The position numbers and the translations under genes were made by a program. From CAWGGS01 sp046704745 (lineage in GTDB: Bacteria > Desulfobacterota > Desulfobulbia > Desulfobulbales > Desulfocapsaceae): 64,000 nucleotides of DNA. The stretch is taken from contig JBJKRL010000037.1 of NCBI GenBank assembly GCA_046704745.1, positions 36,218 through 100,217 on the forward strand, read 5' to 3'. Below are positions 60,999 to 64,000 of this stretch, in pieces; the stretch's first letter is position 1; each line of letters opens with the position of its first letter. The notes beneath the pieces were generated by a model. The model did not search any database. It saw nothing but the letters and a program-made list of their open reading frames with translations, and was not told the origin of the DNA.

Positions 60999-61697
60999 AT
61001 GAAGAAAACTATTTTAGTTGTCACCGTTCTTTTGAGTTTTGGTATGGGGGGTCTCGCAAATGCTGCAATGCAGAGTTATCAACCTACCCCTAGTAATCTT
61101 TATAACCTAGACCACTACAGCTATTACACATGGGGAATTAATCTTGGTGTTAACACCAATAACGTATCGATTACCGCCGCTTCCATAACCTTCAGTCATA
61201 TTTATGATTGGACAGTAGAAAGTTATGATCTTTATGTCCAGTTGCTTGACTCGGCGCCTATTGGTGTAAGAACTGGAACTGACAACCAAGGAGGGGGTAA
61301 TGCCTTTAGTGGTCAAGGAACACCCTTGGCAGATTACCAAGCACAGTATCAACCGGACCTAGGTCCCAGTTCTATTCCTATGGATACCGGTTATCATAAT
61401 AGTTCTGGTGAGTGGTACAAATATTTTGACAGCACAGGACCCCATTTTACGACTAATCTCGGTGATATAACGTATAATTTCACTACTGCTGATCTTGTTG
61501 CTCTCAATAGTTATGCCAAAGATGGCGTTATTGGTCTGGGCTTTGATCCTGACTGTCATTTCTACAATGATGGTATAACATTCAAAATAACCTATAATGA
61601 TTCTAACAACCAGGTTCCAGAACCAGCCACCATGCTGCTGTTCGGAACCGGTCTGATTGGACTGGCCGGTGTGAGGATGCGCAAGAAAAAGAGTTAA
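60999..61697 (+). CDS. PEP-CTERM sorting-signal exported protein
   Basis: This 232-residue secreted protein has a signal peptide (TILVVTVLLSFGMGGLANA). A beta-rich mature domain without known motif follows, rich in Tyr, Asn and Gly. A canonical C-terminal sorting signal closes the protein: VPEPATMLLFGTGLIGLAG and then a basic tail (RMRKKKS). PEP-CTERM proteins are processed by exosortase XrtA-type enzymes and often sit in an exopolysaccharide matrix. Its gene is driven by a sigma-54 promoter with an upstream palindrome and is followed by its own terminator. Confidence 0.93.
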   Translation: MKKTILVVTVLLSFGMGGLANAAMQSYQPTPSNLYNLDHYSYYTWGINLGVNTNNVSITAASITFSHIYDWTVESYDLYVQLLDSAPIGVRTGTDNQGGGNAFSGQGTPLADYQAQYQPDLGPSSIPMDTGYHNSSGEWYKYFDSTGPHFTTNLGDITYNFTTADLVALNSYAKDGVIGLGFDPDCHFYNDGITFKITYNDSNNQVPEPATMLLFGTGLIGLAGVRMRKKKS

Positions 61698-61718
61698 TCA
61701 ATAGAGTTTTCCATGTGG

Positions 61719-61756
61719 AAAAGGTCGGATGCGAGGATAATTGCATCCGACCTTTT
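61719..61756 (+). terminator. Rho-independent terminator of the PEP-CTERM gene
   Basis: AAAAGGTCGGATGC at 61719-61732 pairs exactly with GCATCCGACCTTTT at 61743-61756, followed by further T. It lies 22 bases after the stop codon. Confidence 0.94.
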
Positions 61757-61962
61757 TTTTATTGGGATAATAGAAGGTTATAACTAGTCTTTAGATGTTA
61801 ACATTATTAAAACAATACGTTTCCCTGCCAAATTGGCTGCAAGCAGCATCTGAAATCATCGAAACCCTTTTGCAAGATTCCCTAGTAGTAAGTATCATAA
61901 CTAGATGATGGTTTAAGGTTGGTGTTTTTCTTTCTCCCAAGAGATAAAAGGATAGATGAATA

Positions 61963-64000
61963 ATGTATAGATTAGTTTCTTTTCTCTTAATTGCCGCTGT
62001 CTGTTTTTTACCAACCGCCTGTGATAAGAAACAGGGGCCTGAGGCTGCCAAATCTTTTTATAATAAGGGCCTCCATTACATGGAGGCTGGTAACGCAGAT
62101 TCAGCTGTCATTGAATTAAAAAACGCAATAAAAGAAGACCCCAAGTTTGCCGATGCTCATTACCAGCTCTCACTTGCCTACATGAAGAAGCATAATGGGG
62201 TGGAGGCCATGAAAGAGATGTTGCGCGCCACATCGCTAGACCCGGACAACGATGAAGCGAACCTGAAAATGGCCGGTATGCTGTTGATGGCAAGGCAGTA
62301 TGACGACAGTGAGAAATACGTGTTGCGGGTTTTGAAAAAAAACGTCGATAATCCCCAAGCCCTTACGATCAAGGCAACTATTGCTCTAACAAAAGATCAG
62401 CTTAATGAAGCTCTCTACCTCATTAATAAAGTTATTCGGCAAAAGGCTGATGCAGGCTACCTCTATCGAATACGGGCTAATATTTATTTCGCCCAAAAAG
62501 AAGAGAAGAAGGCGGTTGACGATCTTTTATATTCTCTCAAGTTGAACCCAAACGACCAGGAAACATATTTGCGGCTTGCTACCTATTATCTGGAAAGCAG
62601 GAAATATGCGTTGGCAGAAAAACAGTTTCTCGAGATGAAACAACGCTTTCCTAATTATCAGGCGACCTACAAAGGACTCACAACTCTATATCTGATCACG
62701 GGGAAGTTTGACAAAATAGAACCAACTTTAAAGGAAGGTATTCAAAAACAGCCAAAAAGTACCAATCTTTACATATTACTCAGCAATTTTTATCGTCATA
62801 CCGACAGATACCATGATGCTGAATCATTGCTGAAAAATGCCCTGCCAAGCGTTGATGCTCCATTGGATATCGAAGCCTCGTTGGCAGATCTTTATCTCTC
62901 AGCCGGGAAAGTGAAAGAAACCCAAAAGGAATTGGATACGATCTTTGCCAAAGATCCCAAACAGAGCAAGGCGAAACTTGTGGAGGCAAAATTGTTTTTG
63001 GGCAAACATCAATACAAAGAGGCGCTATCCATAACAAATGAACTGATTGCTAATGATCCGAAGTGGGGTGAGACCTACTTTTTAAAAGCTGTAGCTCTCC
63101 TTAATCGGGGGGAAAAGGAACTGTCGCGTCATGCTTTGGCCAATGCCCTTCAATTCAATCCGACGCAGCCTGAAGCGCATATTCTCCAGGCAAAATTTTA
63201 TCTTGAGGACCAATCTCCAGAACAGGCTCGGAGCGAAGCAGAGAAGGCCCTTCTTTTGAGTCATGGCAGTAAGGAAGCCGGAATCCTCATTGGGGTAAGT
63301 TATTTGGCCCAAAATGAAGCTGATAAGGCTATAGAGAAATTTACGATTCTCTCCAAGCTTTTCCCAAAAGATCCTGAGATCATGCACTATATGGGGCTTG
63401 CGTATCTAAAAGATAAAAAAATTGAAAGAGCAAAGGCAATATTTTTAAAGATTCTCGCAAGTAATCCTGATTATTCCCCGGCATTAGGATCGCTTGTCGA
63501 TATCGCTCTTGCGCGTGACGACCTAAACGATGCCTATAAATGGGTCAGACGTCAACTTGAGGTAGCTCCCAACAATCCCGAACACTATGTGCTTCTCAGT
63601 AAGTTACTTGTCCGGGACAAGAAAACCGGGGAGGCTATCAAACAGCTTCTGCATGCACAACAGATTGCACCTGATAATGTGGATGTTCTTAGTTCGCTTT
63701 CCTCCGTTTACGCGTTGACCAGGCAGGATGATAAGGCAATCGCCGAATATCGCATATTGCTATCCAAGAAGCATGATGACGTTTCAGCCTATATGCGCCT
63801 TGCCGACCTTCTGATAAAAAAAGGTGACAAAGAAGGCGCGAAAAAGCTGTATAAAGCGCTTTTGGATATCAGGCCCACATACGGCCAGGCGGCAAACAAT
63901 CTGGCCTGGCTCATAGCCAACGAAAAGGATGGAGACCTTGACGAAGCCTTTCGTTATGCTGTTATGGCCTGCCAGATGCAGTCGGGAAATTCCTATTCCT
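61963..64000 (+). CDS. prsT: PrsT-like TPR-repeat lipoprotein of the PEP-CTERM/exopolysaccharide system (3' end outside window)
   Basis: The frame is open from ATG to the window end, giving at least 679 residues. It starts with a lipoprotein signal (LVSFLLIAAVCFLPTACDKK, lipid Cys in PTAC). Long arrays of TPR units follow, for example AGNADSAVIELKNAIKEDPKFADAHYQLSLAYM, ALYLINKVIRQKADAGYLYRIRANIYF and LARDDLNDAYKWVRRQLEVAPNNPEHYVLLSKLL. This architecture and its place beside a PEP-CTERM gene match the exosortase-associated TPR lipoprotein PrsT, a proposed periplasmic scaffold for polymer export. AAGG upstream supports the ATG. The stop codon is not visible. xrtA and wss/eps genes are expected beyond the window. 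Confidence 0.88.
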   Translation, partial: MYRLVSFLLIAAVCFLPTACDKKQGPEAAKSFYNKGLHYMEAGNADSAVIELKNAIKEDPKFADAHYQLSLAYMKKHNGVEAMKEMLRATSLDPDNDEANLKMAGMLLMARQYDDSEKYVLRVLKKNVDNPQALTIKATIALTKDQLNEALYLINKVIRQKADAGYLYRIRANIYFAQKEEKKAVDDLLYSLKLNPNDQETYLRLATYYLESRKYALAEKQFLEMKQRFPNYQATYKGLTTLYLITGKFDKIEPTLKEGIQKQPKSTNLYILLSNFYRHTDRYHDAESLLKNALPSVDAPLDIEASLADLYLSAGKVKETQKELDTIFAKDPKQSKAKLVEAKLFLGKHQYKEALSITNELIANDPKWGETYFLKAVALLNRGEKELSRHALANALQFNPTQPEAHILQAKFYLEDQSPEQARSEAEKALLLSHGSKEAGILIGVSYLAQNEADKAIEKFTILSKLFPKDPEIMHYMGLAYLKDKKIERAKAIFLKILASNPDYSPALGSLVDIALARDDLNDAYKWVRRQLEVAPNNPEHYVLLSKLLVRDKKTGEAIKQLLHAQQIAPDNVDVLSSLSSVYALTRQDDKAIAEYRILLSKKHDDVSAYMRLADLLIKKGDKEGAKKLYKALLDIRPTYGQAANNLAWLIANEKDGDLDEAFRYAVMACQMQSGNSYS

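Overview
The window reads as a chromosomal segment of an anaerobic, sulfate-reducer-like Desulfobacterota bacterium, probably near the Desulfobulbales. This is inferred from gene content: a lactate/glycolate dehydrogenase pair, NfnAB/SudAB-type ferredoxin:NADP oxidoreductase, rubredoxin, many sigma-54-type signalling genes, a PEP-CTERM/PrsT exopolysaccharide locus, and an apparent selenocysteine codon in a DNA-repair protein. No rRNA, tRNA, CRISPR array, complete insertion sequence or phage module was recognised.

Layout. 0-5.5 kb: amidohydrolase, HEAT-repeat protein, HIT protein, a hypothetical protein, then two adjacent minus-strand genes that each contain exactly one in-frame TGA. One is an alkyltransferase whose catalytic Cys codon is TGA followed by a SECIS-like hairpin. 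The other is a phytoene-desaturase-like flavoprotein. 5.5-19 kb: housekeeping and transport genes (RsmB, solute-binding protein, amidotransferase, GGGtGRT/Fe-S scaffold pair, M16 protease, DTD, EamA and LysE exporters, an HTH/periplasmic-binding-like regulator). 19.3-24.2 kb: a minus-strand operon with two proteins combining a GspE-N (MshEN)-like domain with multiple DUF202 membrane modules, plus a histidine kinase and a lone receiver. 24.8-27.8 kb: rubredoxin and a hybrid kinase. 28.2-36.8 kb: an operon (TauE/SafE exporter, TIGR02186-like protein, PEP-synthase-like protein with an unusual C-terminus, receiver, double USP) behind a near-perfect sigma-54 promoter, facing a kinase/NtrC-type activator pair. 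37-50 kb: SbmA-like ABC exporter, NRDE protein, GH17-GT2 glucan synthase with lipoprotein, malic enzyme, GGDEF-EAL regulator, histidinol phosphatase, CBS protein. 50.4-57 kb: nfnAB, thiD, an FMN flavoprotein, and ilvBN behind a Val/Leu leader peptide and attenuator. 57.5-60.5 kb: Fe-S and FAD subunits of a lactate/glycolate dehydrogenase with two FadR/LldR-like operators upstream. 61-64 kb: a PEP-CTERM protein behind a sigma-54 promoter and a large palindrome, then a PrsT-like TPR lipoprotein cut by the window end.

Cross-cutting structure. A family of about 170-bp imperfect-palindrome repeats sharing a central GGGACGCCATAAACCC core occurs at four intergenic sites (11.45, 52.87, 57.31 and 58.85 kb), with a core-less remnant at 1.88 kb. 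A different 129-bp palindromic repeat lies at 33.8 kb. Short inverted copies of an AACCCGGATTT-type motif lie at 15.8, 24.4 and 28.0 kb.

All assignments come from reading the sequence by eye. Family names are recalled knowledge; no search was run.
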